Shown: positions 26,627 to 35,651 of the stretch, piece after piece | How the letters are laid out: the number at the start of each line of letters is the position of its first letter | Numbering within the stretch: position 1 is the stretch's first letter | NCBI RefSeq assembly: GCF_000014965.1 | Contig: NC_008554.1 | Span: 1,724,001-1,788,000 of the forward strand | From: Syntrophobacter fumaroxidans MPOB | GTDB taxonomy: Bacteria; Desulfobacterota; Syntrophobacteria; Syntrophobacterales; Syntrophobacteraceae | Direction of reading: 5' to 3' | DNA: 64,000 nucleotides | Position numbers and translations under genes: made by a program | The notes under the pieces: model-generated | The model's database searches: none | Told to the model about the DNA's origin: nothing | What the model saw: only the letters and a program-made list of their open reading frames with translations

Positions 26627-26869
26627 ATGAACGGATACGAAAAGCAAAAAATGGAATTACTGGATTTCTACAGGGGTGGAGAGCTTCCTCCCGGCCGAAT
26701 GGAGGCTGAACAGGGAATGGAGGCTCCCGGGGGCAACAATGTCCAGGCAGGTGCCCCGGCCGTGAAAGAGACCCCTGAGCCCGACGCCGGCGCGCGCGCT
26801 GAGTGGATAGAGACCTGGATGAACGACATCAAAGCCTTTATCCGCAATATTGACGTGCAGAGCCTCTGA
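26627..26869 (+). CDS. Small acidic hypothetical protein
   Basis: Eighty-residue soluble protein with no recognised family: a basic N-terminal helix (YEKQKMELLDFYRGG), a Pro/Gly/Ala-rich middle and an amphipathic C-terminal helix (EWIETWMNDIKAFIRNID). AAGGAGG lies five bases before ATG 26627; an ATG at 26612 sits on top of that site and is less likely. The strong ribosome-binding site and the terminator 30 bases after the stop support a real, separately expressed gene. Confidence 0.65.
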   Translation: MNGYEKQKMELLDFYRGGELPPGRMEAEQGMEAPGGNNVQAGAPAVKETPEPDAGARAEWIETWMNDIKAFIRNIDVQSL

Positions 26870-26898
26870 TATAGCGATCGTCCTATTTTCGCACGAAG

Positions 26899-26934
26899 AG
26901 CCCCGCTCATCTTCCGGAAGAGAGGGGTTTTTTG
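26899..26934 (+). terminator. Intrinsic terminator after the small acidic protein
   Basis: CCCC (26901-26904) and an inner TCTTCC/GGAAGA pair close with GGGG (26924-26927), followed by six T residues. Confidence 0.7.
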
Positions 26935-27445
26935 TTTCCGCGGGCCGCGACATGGGACTCGTGCCGTGGCGGCCCGGCGGATACCGTGCAATTTCGTTTT
27001 CCGCCGGCAGTGGATGGCGGCGCAGCGTGCCGGGGGTTTTGCGCTTCGAGCGAACAGCGCTGAAGCCCCTTGCGCGCAGAAGGGTCTCGCCGGGCGGCGC
27101 CCCCGGGGGAGGTATCGCGCTGCCCATGTGACCTGGCCGCAGTTGGATTGCGATGGTCCAACGTATCCCACGGGGTATCCCCTTCGGGGCCGCCTCATCG
27201 GCCTGTCGCACCCCCTGGGTGGAACCGGGTGCGAATAACGACGGAAAAAGAGACCTCACTTCTTGAAGAGCCCTCGCGCCGGCAACCCTCTGAGCTCTCT
27301 CTTGCCCGAGGGGCCGCATTTCCCTGATTTACTCCCGCTCCAAAGATGCGTTATATAGCATGCTGTCCATGGCGGTGCCTCTCGGGTTGTTTTTTCAGTA
27401 TTGGAAGGGCGGGTCCGGCACCGCGATACTTGTTCCGAGGTTGAC
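26935..27445. other. Intergenic region upstream of the peptide transporter
   Basis: About 510 bases of GC-rich sequence with short overlapping frames on both strands, none convincing. It should carry the promoter of the peptide-transport operon; no clear boxes were found. Confidence 0.5.
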
Positions 27446-29125
27446 GTGAAGAAATCGAAACGACGGGAAATCCACGCATCGCGTGACGGCAGGACGATCG
27501 CGGGTCGGATGGCGATCTTTCTGAGTCTGCTGCTCCTTTTCGCCTGGCAGGCCGTTTCCGGGGATGTCGCGGCAGCAGCCGATCCGGTCCCGGTCGACGG
27601 CGACTGGGTGATCGGCAACCTCGGCAGCGAGCCGCCGACCCTCAATCCGATCACGTCCACGGACTTGTCCGCATCGACGATTCAGGAGTACATCTATGAA
27701 ACCCTGATACGTCGAAACCCCGAGACAATGAAGCTCGAACCGCTGCTGGCCGAGAGTTGGCAAGTCGCCGAAGACCACCTCACCTACACGTTTCATTTGA
27801 GGAAAAATATCGCCTGGGCGGACGGGCAACCGTTCACCGCAAGAGACATCCGCTATTCCTTCGACCGCATCCGCGACCCTGCCGTGGACGCGGCCCACCT
27901 CAGGAACTACTACCAGGACATAGAGCGCCTGGAAGTCCTGGACGACCACACCGTGCGATTCCACTATCGCATTCCCTATTTCCTGGCGCTCCAATTCTGC
28001 GGCGGCATTCCGATCGTTCCGGTCCACCTGTTCAAGCCGGGAGAGGACTTCAACAAGCACCCCATCGCCCGGAGTCCGGTCGGCACGGGCCCCTACCGGC
28101 TCCTGCACTGGCGAACCGGGGAGGAAATCGTGCTGGTGCGCAACGAAGCCTATTGGGGAGTGAGACCTCATCTCGACAGACTCGTTTTCAAAATCATCCC
28201 TGATCCGACCGTGGCTTTGCACGTGCTCAAACAGGGCGGTTTGGACGTGTCCGGTCTGCTGCCCATCCAGTGGGTCAAACAGACTCAGAGCGAACGTTTC
28301 CAGGAGATGTTCCGGAAACTCAAATACTATACGCCGAGGTACAACTATGTCGGTTGGAACATGAAACGGCCCCTGTTCGCCGATCGCAGGGTGCGGGTGG
28401 CCATGACCATGCTGATCGACCGGGAGACGATCCTCAGGAGAGTCCTCTTTGGATTCGGCACCGTGGTGTCGGGCACGTTTTACGTCAACAGCCCGGAGTA
28501 CAACAGGAACATCAAGCCCTGGCCGTATGATCCCGCGGCAGCGCTGGCACTGCTCGAGCAGGCCGGATGGAAGCGGCGCGACGGCAACGGGCCTTTGGAA
28601 AAGGATGGGACGCCGTTTCAATTCGAGTTCATTCTTCCGGCCGGCTCGAAAATCGGCGAGCAGATCGCCACCATGTTCCAGGAAAACCTGAAGCAGGTCG
28701 GAATCCGGATGGAGATTCGAAAGCTCGAATGGGCGGTATTCATCCAGAAGATCGACAGCAGGAACTTCGATGCCTGCACGCTTGGGTGGAGCCTGGGCTG
28801 GGAGTCGGACCCCTACCAGATCTGGCACTCTTCCATGGCGGAAAAGGGATCGAATTTCGTCGGATTCAGAAATGAAGAGGCAGACCGGATCATCGAGGCG
28901 GCCCGCCAGGAGTTCGACCCCGAGAAACGCTACCGACTCTATCATCGGTTCGGGGAGATTCTCCACGAGGAACAGCCCTACACTTTTCTGTTCACGACGG
29001 AGACCCTTGCAGCCGTGGCCCGGCGCTTCGAAAACGTGAAGGTCTATGCAATGGGGCCGGAACGCAAGGAATGGTGGGTGCCCAAGGCGCTTCAGAAGTA
29101 CCCGATCGTCAGGAAACCGGAATAG
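27446..29125 (+). CDS. Peptide ABC transporter substrate-binding protein (family 5)
   Basis: Periplasmic binding protein of the DppA/OppA family (559 residues). A basic N-terminus and hydrophobic segment (MAIFLSLLLLFAWQAVSG, about 22-39) form a signal peptide cleaved near VAAAADP. The mature part shows family marks: LGSEPPTLNPIT, LLAESWQVAEDHLTYTFHLR, SPVGTGPYRL and ADRRVRVAMTMLIDR. GTG 27446 with GAGG upstream is preferred; the frame stays open to 27401. The matching permeases are downstream, separated by the NudC-like gene; no ATPase gene of the system lies in the window. Confidence 0.9.
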   Translation: MKKSKRREIHASRDGRTIAGRMAIFLSLLLLFAWQAVSGDVAAAADPVPVDGDWVIGNLGSEPPTLNPITSTDLSASTIQEYIYETLIRRNPETMKLEPLLAESWQVAEDHLTYTFHLRKNIAWADGQPFTARDIRYSFDRIRDPAVDAAHLRNYYQDIERLEVLDDHTVRFHYRIPYFLALQFCGGIPIVPVHLFKPGEDFNKHPIARSPVGTGPYRLLHWRTGEEIVLVRNEAYWGVRPHLDRLVFKIIPDPTVALHVLKQGGLDVSGLLPIQWVKQTQSERFQEMFRKLKYYTPRYNYVGWNMKRPLFADRRVRVAMTMLIDRETILRRVLFGFGTVVSGTFYVNSPEYNRNIKPWPYDPAAALALLEQAGWKRRDGNGPLEKDGTPFQFEFILPAGSKIGEQIATMFQENLKQVGIRMEIRKLEWAVFIQKIDSRNFDACTLGWSLGWESDPYQIWHSSMAEKGSNFVGFRNEEADRIIEAARQEFDPEKRYRLYHRFGEILHEEQPYTFLFTTETLAAVARRFENVKVYAMGPERKEWWVPKALQKYPIVRKPE

Positions 29126-29233
29126 CTCCGGGGATTTCACGGAACATGAACCGGCAGGCGGGACTCGCGTGCGGCCTGCAGCTACGGTGGTGACGAATTC
29201 GAGCGCGCCGTGTGGGCAAATCGAGAATCGGCA

Positions 29234-30253
29234 ATGAACGACACTCTTGACAATCACCAACGCTCCATGCTGAACGGGCTTTCCGCGAAGTTCATCGACC
29301 GGGTTCACAACCGGCGGGGCGATGAAGCGTGGATCCGGAGCCTGCTTCTGGACGCATCGACGCTGTTTGTTCCCGTCTGGCAGGGCCGGCAGTTGTTCGA
29401 CGGCGGCGACACCCCCCACCCTGTCCTTCTCCGCGGCCGGGACATCTCGAACCTGGGTCTGAGCGTCGAAGGGGCCGTTTTTCTTGGCCTGGACAAGGGA
29501 AAAGCTTATTTCGCCCTGGACCTGACGGAACCGGGGGCACCCGACCCGCCCGAGGGAATGGACGCGCGGGGGGAATTCAGGGATCTCCGGGCGATGAGCC
29601 CGCTGCTGGAGCCGGAAGAAAGCGGCCTCCTGGCCTATGCACGGGCCATTACGTACTGGCATCAACGCCACCGCTTCTGCGGGGATTGCGGCTCCCCCAC
29701 CGTTTCATCCTGCGGGGGCCACGTCCGATTGTGCACCAGCAAGGATTGCGGCCGGCACATTTTCCCGCGAACGGATCCCGCCGTCATCGTTCTGGTGGCT
29801 TCCGAGGATTCCTGCCTTCTCGGCAGGCAGCCATCGTGGCCCGAACGCAGGTATTCGGTCATTGCGGGGTTTGTGGAACCGGGCGAAGCCCTCGAGGACG
29901 CCGTCGTGCGGGAGGTGTTCGAAGAAACCGGGGTGCGGGTCCGAACGATACACTATCATTCTTCGCAGCCCTGGCCGTTCCCGTGCTCGATCATGCTCGG
30001 TTTTAGGGCGAGGGCCGAACGCGGCCCGATCCGCCTGGGCGACGGAGAGCTCGAGGACGCCCGCTGGTATTCGCGCACGGAGCTCCGAAGCGAGGTCGAG
30101 CTGGGCAAGCTCCTCCTTCCGCCTCCGATCTCCATCGCGTACCGCCTGCTGGAAAGCTGGTACGACGAAGGCGGGACCGCCAGACTGAGAGACCTGGGCA
30201 GTTCGTCATGGGTCCCGCTGCCCGAAAGACCATGGGGGAAAACATCTCCCTGA
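29234..30253 (+). CDS. nudC: NAD+/NADH pyrophosphatase, NudC-like Nudix hydrolase
   Basis: Nudix hydrolase of 339 residues expected to split NAD(H) to NMN(H) and AMP and, in characterised NudC, to remove NAD caps from RNA. It has the N-terminal NUDIX-like domain, the zinc ribbon (FCGDCGSPT, then LCTSKDCGRHIFPR), and the Nudix box from GFVEPGEALEDA through VVREVFEETGVRV, followed by the NudC-type SQPWPFPCSIMLGF. ATG 29234 is chosen; an upstream in-frame start at 29210 is possible and neither has a strong ribosome-binding site. It lies between the binding-protein and permease genes of a peptide importer, an unusual place. Confidence 0.9.
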   Translation: MNDTLDNHQRSMLNGLSAKFIDRVHNRRGDEAWIRSLLLDASTLFVPVWQGRQLFDGGDTPHPVLLRGRDISNLGLSVEGAVFLGLDKGKAYFALDLTEPGAPDPPEGMDARGEFRDLRAMSPLLEPEESGLLAYARAITYWHQRHRFCGDCGSPTVSSCGGHVRLCTSKDCGRHIFPRTDPAVIVLVASEDSCLLGRQPSWPERRYSVIAGFVEPGEALEDAVVREVFEETGVRVRTIHYHSSQPWPFPCSIMLGFRARAERGPIRLGDGELEDARWYSRTELRSEVELGKLLLPPPISIAYRLLESWYDEGGTARLRDLGSSSWVPLPERPWGKTSP

Positions 30254-30431
30254 AACGGTTGCGCGGACGGAGGCGCAGGCGTTAGAATGCAAAACCGCAC
30301 TTTTGCGGGAACCGCCGAGGACCTGGCGGATGGGCGGCAGGACAACCGGAGCGTTTCAGCGCGCAGGCGTTCGGGAGCCCGGGTGAGGACTTCCGGCACG
30401 GAAAACCGGGCTGGGAAGAGAAAGATACCGC

Positions 30432-31430
30432 ATGAAGGGTTACATTCTCAAAAGACTGCTCCAGATCATACCGACTCTTCTGGGTATCACTTTCATCACG
30501 TTTCTGATCATACAGCTTGCCCCCGGGAATCCCGCGACGCTGAAACTCCAGATGTCGGGCCAGGGCCAACTGGGAGATCGCGGGATCTCCCCCGAGGTGA
30601 TCGAGCAGACCAAGAAGCTTTACGGTCTGGACAAGCCGCTCCATGAGCAGTACCTGCTCTGGGTGAAGCGGGTGTTCACCCTGGACTTCGGCACCTCTTA
30701 CAAGGACCACCGCAACGTCTGGGAAAAGATCGCGGAACGGTTGCCCGTCACCCTGCAGCTGAACCTGATCTCCATTTTCCTCGTCTACCTGATCGCCATT
30801 CCGTTCGGGGTTTATTCGGCCGTGCGTCCGGGTTCGTTCTGGGATCACGCGTTGACGTTGTTTTTCTTTTTTCTCTATTCACTCCCCAGCTTCTGGGTGG
30901 CCGTGCTGCTGATCATGTTCCTGGGCGGGGGGGATTTCTGGGACATCTTCCCGGCGTACAATATCTCCTCCATCGGGGCGGAGGCCCTGTCCCCCCTGCA
31001 ATGGCTCCTGGACCGAGTCTGGCACCTTGTGCTGCCGGTGACGTGCCTCACCTACGGCGGGCTCGCATACCTGTCACGGCTGACCCGGGCCAACATGCTG
31101 GAAGTGATCCGGGAAGACTATGTGCGCACGGCCAGGGCCAAGGGGCTCAGCGAACGGGTGGTGATCTTCAAACACGCCTTCCGTAACGCGTTGCTGCCGA
31201 TCATCACCCTGCTGGCTTTCCTGCTGCCGTCAATGTTCGGCGGGAGCGTCATCATCGAGAGCATCTTTTCGATCCCCGGGATGGGCCAACTCGGATTCGA
31301 AGCCGTGCTGGGAAGAGATTACCCCGTGATCATGGCCATCACAACGGTCTCGGCCATGCTCACGCTCATCGGGCTGCTCATTTCCGACCTGCTCTACGCA
31401 GCCATGGATCCGAGGATCAAACTGGAATGA
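30432..31430 (+). CDS. Peptide ABC transporter permease, DppB/OppB-like
   Basis: Inner-membrane permease of 332 residues with six predicted helices. The N-terminus MKGYILKRLLQIIPTLLGIT and the cytoplasmic EAA-type loop (REDYVRTARAKGLSERVVIF, about 232-251) are typical of the DppB/OppB branch, as is IPGMGQLGFEA near 289. It should pair with the permease at 31500 and the binding protein at 27446. Confidence 0.92.
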   Translation: MKGYILKRLLQIIPTLLGITFITFLIIQLAPGNPATLKLQMSGQGQLGDRGISPEVIEQTKKLYGLDKPLHEQYLLWVKRVFTLDFGTSYKDHRNVWEKIAERLPVTLQLNLISIFLVYLIAIPFGVYSAVRPGSFWDHALTLFFFFLYSLPSFWVAVLLIMFLGGGDFWDIFPAYNISSIGAEALSPLQWLLDRVWHLVLPVTCLTYGGLAYLSRLTRANMLEVIREDYVRTARAKGLSERVVIFKHAFRNALLPIITLLAFLLPSMFGGSVIIESIFSIPGMGQLGFEAVLGRDYPVIMAITTVSAMLTLIGLLISDLLYAAMDPRIKLE

Positions 31431-31499
31431 TCTCAAGAGCGACGAGAAGCATTCGGGTCTTCCCCGGGGAAAGCCGGAAATCCAATCCGGGCAGAGAGG

Positions 31500-32552
31500 A
31501 TGGTCCGCTTGGACGCGAATAGGGACGGCAACGCGGAGGTCTCCCGCACCTACCGGCAGATGGTCTGGCATCACTTCCGGAAGAAGCGCCTTGCCATGCT
31601 TGGCTTGTGGATCACCATCTTCCTGTTCGTGGTGGCGATTTTTGCGCCGCTTCTCGCCAACGACCGTCCCATCCTGTTCTGCTCCAAGGGAAGGTGTCAC
31701 TGGCCCCTGTTCTCCGGAATGGAACAGGCCGACGGGACCGCGTGGAAGGACTTGAAGAAGGAAGTCCCCTTCATTTTGCAGAACAACGCCGGGGGCAGCG
31801 GGAATTTTGCGCTCTGGCCTCCGGTTCCCTATTCGCCCACGGAGTACAACCTCCTGGATTTTCTTGCATCTCCCAACAGGCAACACTGGTTCGGCACGGA
31901 TGACAGCGGCAGGGACGTGTTGAGCCGCATGATCCACGGCGCCCGTGTTTCGCTCTCCGTGGGTTTCGTCGCGGTGGGAATCGCCGTGGTCATCGGGGTC
32001 TTTCTCGGGGCTCTGGCCGGCTACTTCGGCGGATGGTGGGATATCCTGATCAGCAGGCTCATCGAGATCATGGTGACCATTCCCACCTTTTTTCTCATCA
32101 TCGCCATCATCGCTTTCCTGCCGCCGAGCATATACAACATCATGGTGGTGATCGGAATCACGGGATGGACCGGCGCCGCCCGGTTCGTGCGGGCCGAGTT
32201 CCTGAAACTCAAGCAGCTCGACTTCATCATGGCTTTGAAGGCATTGGGAGCGTCCAACAACCGCATCATCTTCCTTCATATGCTCCCGAATGCCATGGCG
32301 CCGGTGCTGGTTTCCGCCGTGTTCGGAATCGCGGGGGCGATTCTCACGGAATCCAGCCTGAGCTTCCTTGGATTCGGGGTTCCGCCGCCCACTCCCAGTT
32401 GGGGCGATATCCTTTCGCAGAGCCGGGATTATATCGAATTCGCGTGGTGGCTCACGGTATTTCCGGGCTTTGCCATTTTCTTGAGCATCACCGCTTACAA
32501 CCTGGTGGGAGACGGACTCCGTGACGCGATGGACCCGAAGCTGTTTGAATGA
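31500..32552 (+). CDS. Peptide ABC transporter permease, DppC/OppC-like
   Basis: Second permease of the peptide importer (350 residues). A first helix (about 32-52) is followed by a long periplasmic loop (about 53-140), as in OppC-type subunits, then five helices with the EAA-type loop FIMALKALGASNNRIIFLH and the C-terminal GDGLRDAMDPKL signature. AGAGAGG precedes ATG 31500. Its stop overlaps the xseA start by four bases (ATGA), so the importer genes and xseA may be on one transcript. Confidence 0.92.
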   Translation: MVRLDANRDGNAEVSRTYRQMVWHHFRKKRLAMLGLWITIFLFVVAIFAPLLANDRPILFCSKGRCHWPLFSGMEQADGTAWKDLKKEVPFILQNNAGGSGNFALWPPVPYSPTEYNLLDFLASPNRQHWFGTDDSGRDVLSRMIHGARVSLSVGFVAVGIAVVIGVFLGALAGYFGGWWDILISRLIEIMVTIPTFFLIIAIIAFLPPSIYNIMVVIGITGWTGAARFVRAEFLKLKQLDFIMALKALGASNNRIIFLHMLPNAMAPVLVSAVFGIAGAILTESSLSFLGFGVPPPTPSWGDILSQSRDYIEFAWWLTVFPGFAIFLSITAYNLVGDGLRDAMDPKLFE

Positions 32553-34033
32553 GCCCCGGCCCCCGGCGGAGTCGCAGGACCCGCCCGGGCGACGACCCGG
32601 TACCTGAACTGGCAAAAAAGATGCGCAACGCGCCGTTCGAACAGGACAGCAATATCTACACCGTCGGGCGACTCAACGCCGAGATCAAGGCGGTGCTGGA
32701 ATCCGGTTTCCCCCTGGTCTGGGTCATGGGAGAGATCTCCAATTTCAGGGTCCCCGCTTCCGGGCATTTCTACTTCACCTTGAAGGATGAGAACAGTCAG
32801 ATTCGAGCCGTCTTCTTCCGCCCTCACAACCGGCACCTGCGCTTCCATCCGGAATCGGGCATGCAGGTCCTTTGCCAGGCCAGGGTCGGCGTCTACGAAC
32901 CGCGCGGCGAATACCAACTGATCGTCGAAGTTATGGAACCGCAGGGAATCGGCGCTCTTCAGCTCGCATTCGAGCAGCTGAAGAAAAAACTCGCCGCCGA
33001 GGGACTGTTCGATCCCGCCCGCAAGACGCCCCTGCCGGTGTGCCCGCAGCGCATCGCCATAGTCACGTCGCCCACCGGAGCGGCCGTCCGCGACATGCTG
33101 AAAGTGTTCCAGCGCAGTCCCTATCCGCTTTCGGTCACTCTGCTGCCCGCGCTGGTGCAGGGCCAGGGGGCGGCCCGGGAGATCGCCGCCGCCATAGCGG
33201 CCGCCGATCAATTGGCCGACCGTTTTGGATGGGATCTCCTGATCGTGGGGCGCGGAGGCGGCAGTATCGAGGATTTGTGGCCGTTCAACGAGGAAGTGGT
33301 GGCCAGGGCTCTCTGGGCCTGTTCGCTTCCCACCGTTTCGGCCGTCGGTCACGAAATCGACTTCACCATCTCCGACCTCGTGGCCGACGCGCGCATGCCG
33401 ACCCCCACAGCGGCGGCCGAGTGGGTGGTCACCCGACTCGACAGGATTCACCGGGACCTTCGGCAGGTTGACGAGCGGCTCACCCGGATGGCGGTCCGGA
33501 CCGTCCAAACCGCCCGAATGCAATTCGGCTATGTCCGGGACAGGCTCCCCGATCCCGGGAGGCGGCTGGAAGATCTGCGCCTGTACCTGGACGACCGGAT
33601 GGAAAGGCTTATGATGGGCCTGGCCCGAAGGATCGAGCAACTCCGGGCCGTGTACGGCCGGCTCGAAGAAAAGCTACAGGCCGTCCACCCGGCCAGGATC
33701 ATCGATGGCTACCGCGCTGCGTTGGAACAGGGGACCAAGGAACTGCTGCTCGCCCATAAACGACAGCTGGCCCAAAACCGGCTTCGTCTGGAGGCCACCG
33801 CCGCGAGGCTGGAAAACCTCAGCCCGTTGAGCGTTCTTTCCAGGGGGTATTCGATCACGTATCGTCTCCCGATGAAGAAGGTGGTGGTGCATTCGGACGA
33901 TGTCGGGGCGGGGGATCGCGTGCTTGTCAGACTGTCCAGAGGGTCGCTCGACTGTACGGTCAACGAGGCGCGGGACGACGAAATGCCGGGTGCCGGTGCG
34001 GTCAGCCGGCGCGATGGTCAGCGCAACCCCTGA
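32549..34033 (+). CDS. xseA: Exodeoxyribonuclease VII large subunit
   Basis: Large subunit of exonuclease VII, a single-strand DNA exonuclease (494 residues). The N-terminal OB-fold (about 35-135: YTVGRLNAEIKAVLES, VWVMGEISNFRVPASGHFYFTLKD) precedes the catalytic domain, with PQRIAIVTSPTGAAVRDML, GRGGGSIEDLWPFNEE and SAVGHEIDFTISDLVAD. A long coiled-coil C-terminal region follows. ATG 32549 overlaps the upstream stop; ATG 32621 would remove a poorly conserved Arg/Pro-rich head. The small subunit is 145 bases downstream. Confidence 0.95.
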   Translation: MSPGPRRSRRTRPGDDPVPELAKKMRNAPFEQDSNIYTVGRLNAEIKAVLESGFPLVWVMGEISNFRVPASGHFYFTLKDENSQIRAVFFRPHNRHLRFHPESGMQVLCQARVGVYEPRGEYQLIVEVMEPQGIGALQLAFEQLKKKLAAEGLFDPARKTPLPVCPQRIAIVTSPTGAAVRDMLKVFQRSPYPLSVTLLPALVQGQGAAREIAAAIAAADQLADRFGWDLLIVGRGGGSIEDLWPFNEEVVARALWACSLPTVSAVGHEIDFTISDLVADARMPTPTAAAEWVVTRLDRIHRDLRQVDERLTRMAVRTVQTARMQFGYVRDRLPDPGRRLEDLRLYLDDRMERLMMGLARRIEQLRAVYGRLEEKLQAVHPARIIDGYRAALEQGTKELLLAHKRQLAQNRLRLEATAARLENLSPLSVLSRGYSITYRLPMKKVVVHSDDVGAGDRVLVRLSRGSLDCTVNEARDDEMPGAGAVSRRDGQRNP

Positions 34034-34034
34034 C

Positions 34035-34117
34035 GGTTGCCCGCGTGGGCCGGGCTGAAGTTTCACCATTCGGCGTTTTGGGGATTTTTGGGCTCGGTTG
34101 CCCGCGCGGGCCGGGCT
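34035..34117 (+). repeat. Direct repeat between xseA and xseB
   Basis: A 22-bp sequence beginning GGTTGCCCGCG occurs at 34035-34056 and again at 34096-34117 with one mismatch. Each copy also contains a GC-rich partial palindrome (GCCCGCGCGGGC in the second). Confidence 0.6.
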
Positions 34118-34178
34118 ATAGTGTTCGGAACCGCCCTTCTTGCGGATCACAACCAACCACTGTGCGAGGATATCGGAA

Positions 34179-34433
34179 GTGGCGAAAAAGAAAAGCGACC
34201 AATTCGAAGAGGCACTAAAGAAACTGCAGGACATTGTCGAAAAACTGGAACGGGGGGACATGCCCCTGGAGGAGGCGATGGAAGCCTTCTCCGAGGGCAT
34301 TCGCCTCGCGCGGGTTTGCCACGGGAAACTCGAGGAGGCGGAACGGAAAGTCCGGATACTGCTCAAGGAACAGGAGGGAGACTGGACGACCTCGCCGTTT
34401 GAACCCGCCTCCGGAGAACCTCCGGGAGGTTGA
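34179..34433 (+). CDS. xseB: Exodeoxyribonuclease VII small subunit
   Basis: Small helical subunit of exonuclease VII (84 residues, the normal length). FEEALKKLQDIVEKLERGDMPLEEAMEAF and the following helix are diagnostic. GTG 34179 with AGGA upstream gives the expected N-terminus; an ATG at 34140 would add 13 unrelated residues. It lies between xseA and ispA, a common arrangement. Confidence 0.93.
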   Translation: MAKKKSDQFEEALKKLQDIVEKLERGDMPLEEAMEAFSEGIRLARVCHGKLEEAERKVRILLKEQEGDWTTSPFEPASGEPPGG

Positions 34434-34655
34434 AACACGGGGGAGACGGTATTTCATGCTTCGTTGTGAGGCCCCGGCCCGAAGCGGAGGCCACGTTCGA
34501 CGGCGGCGCAGGCCGGGACGGGTTTCGCGCGTATCGGTTCAACAGGCGCGGAAGGTGCCGGCCACGGGCGACTCTGCATATTTAATGGGTGGAAATGGTT
34601 AAGAATGCGTGATAGACTGGAAAATCGATTTGTCACAATCGATGCATAGGGGCTG

Positions 34656-35549
34656 ATGGTGGGTTTCGATCTGAAGCTTTATCTTGCGGAACGAAAGCAA
34701 CTCGTTGAGGATGCTCTCGAGGACTGTTTTCCCGTCCCTTCCGGGCTCGAGAAAAGCGTGCTGGAGGCGGCACGATACAGCCTGTTCGCGGGGGGGAAAA
34801 GGCTGAGGCCGATTCTTTGTCTTGCGGCGGCCGAGGTGGCGGGAGGAAGCCGGGAGGCGGCCATGCCCGCAGCTTGCGCACTCGAGATGATCCACACCTA
34901 CTCTCTCATTCATGACGATCTGCCGGCGATGGACAACGACGATTTCAGGAGGGGCAAGCCGACGAACCACAAGGTTTTCGGCGAAGCGATCGCCGTTCTG
35001 GCCGGAGATGCGCTCCTGACGGAAGCCTTCGATTTCGTGTCCAAAATGGACGGGGATATTCCTCCCCGAAAGATCCTCGCGGTGGTCGCCACCCTGGTGA
35101 GGGCCTCGGGTTACCGGGGGATGATCGGCGGACAGGTCATCGATCTCGAATGCGAAAACCGCACCGTCGATCTCGCCACTGTTGAATACATGCACATTCA
35201 CAAGACAGGAGCGCTGCTCTCCGCCTCCCTGGAGGTGGGAGCACTCCTGGGCGGCGGTTCCGATGCACAGGTCTCGAGCCTGAAACGTTACGGCCACCAC
35301 CTGGGTCTTGCTTTCCAAATCACCGACGACCTCCTCGACGTGGAGGGGGACGCTCGGGAAATGGGGAAAAAGCCCGGTTCCGATGCCGCGAAGAATAAAA
35401 AGACCTATCCCGCCCTGTTGGGGATAACCCGTTCCCGGGAGGCCGCCCGTGAACATGTCGATGCGGCTTTGCAGGCGCTTGCCGCCTTCGACGACAGAGC
35501 GGAACCCTTGAGGGCCATCGCGCGTTATTTGTTGGTGCGCAAAGCCTGA
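34656..35549 (+). CDS. ispA: Polyprenyl (farnesyl/geranyl) diphosphate synthase
   Basis: Trans-isoprenyl diphosphate synthase of 297 residues that condenses IPP with allylic diphosphates. The first Asp-rich motif is DDLPAMDND (about 88-96) and the second is FQITDDLLDVEGD (about 223-235); GGKRLRP near residue 46 binds IPP. Chain length (C15 or C20) cannot be fixed from sequence alone. It is followed by dxs, so the isoprenoid precursor genes sit together. Confidence 0.92.
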   Translation: MVGFDLKLYLAERKQLVEDALEDCFPVPSGLEKSVLEAARYSLFAGGKRLRPILCLAAAEVAGGSREAAMPAACALEMIHTYSLIHDDLPAMDNDDFRRGKPTNHKVFGEAIAVLAGDALLTEAFDFVSKMDGDIPPRKILAVVATLVRASGYRGMIGGQVIDLECENRTVDLATVEYMHIHKTGALLSASLEVGALLGGGSDAQVSSLKRYGHHLGLAFQITDDLLDVEGDAREMGKKPGSDAAKNKKTYPALLGITRSREAAREHVDAALQALAAFDDRAEPLRAIARYLLVRKA

Positions 35550-35651
35550 GCAGAATGATGGGCAACAAGTGACGGCCGGCTGCCGGCATGCCGCGCGGCC
35601 GGAGTCCGATCCGGTTGAGCCCGGAAGCTCCCGTCACGGAAAGGTGGAACC

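Noticed and set aside
27395-29671. Long antisense frame across the peptide-binding-protein gene
   Set aside because: It runs across the binding-protein gene into the Nudix gene, without start signals or motifs.
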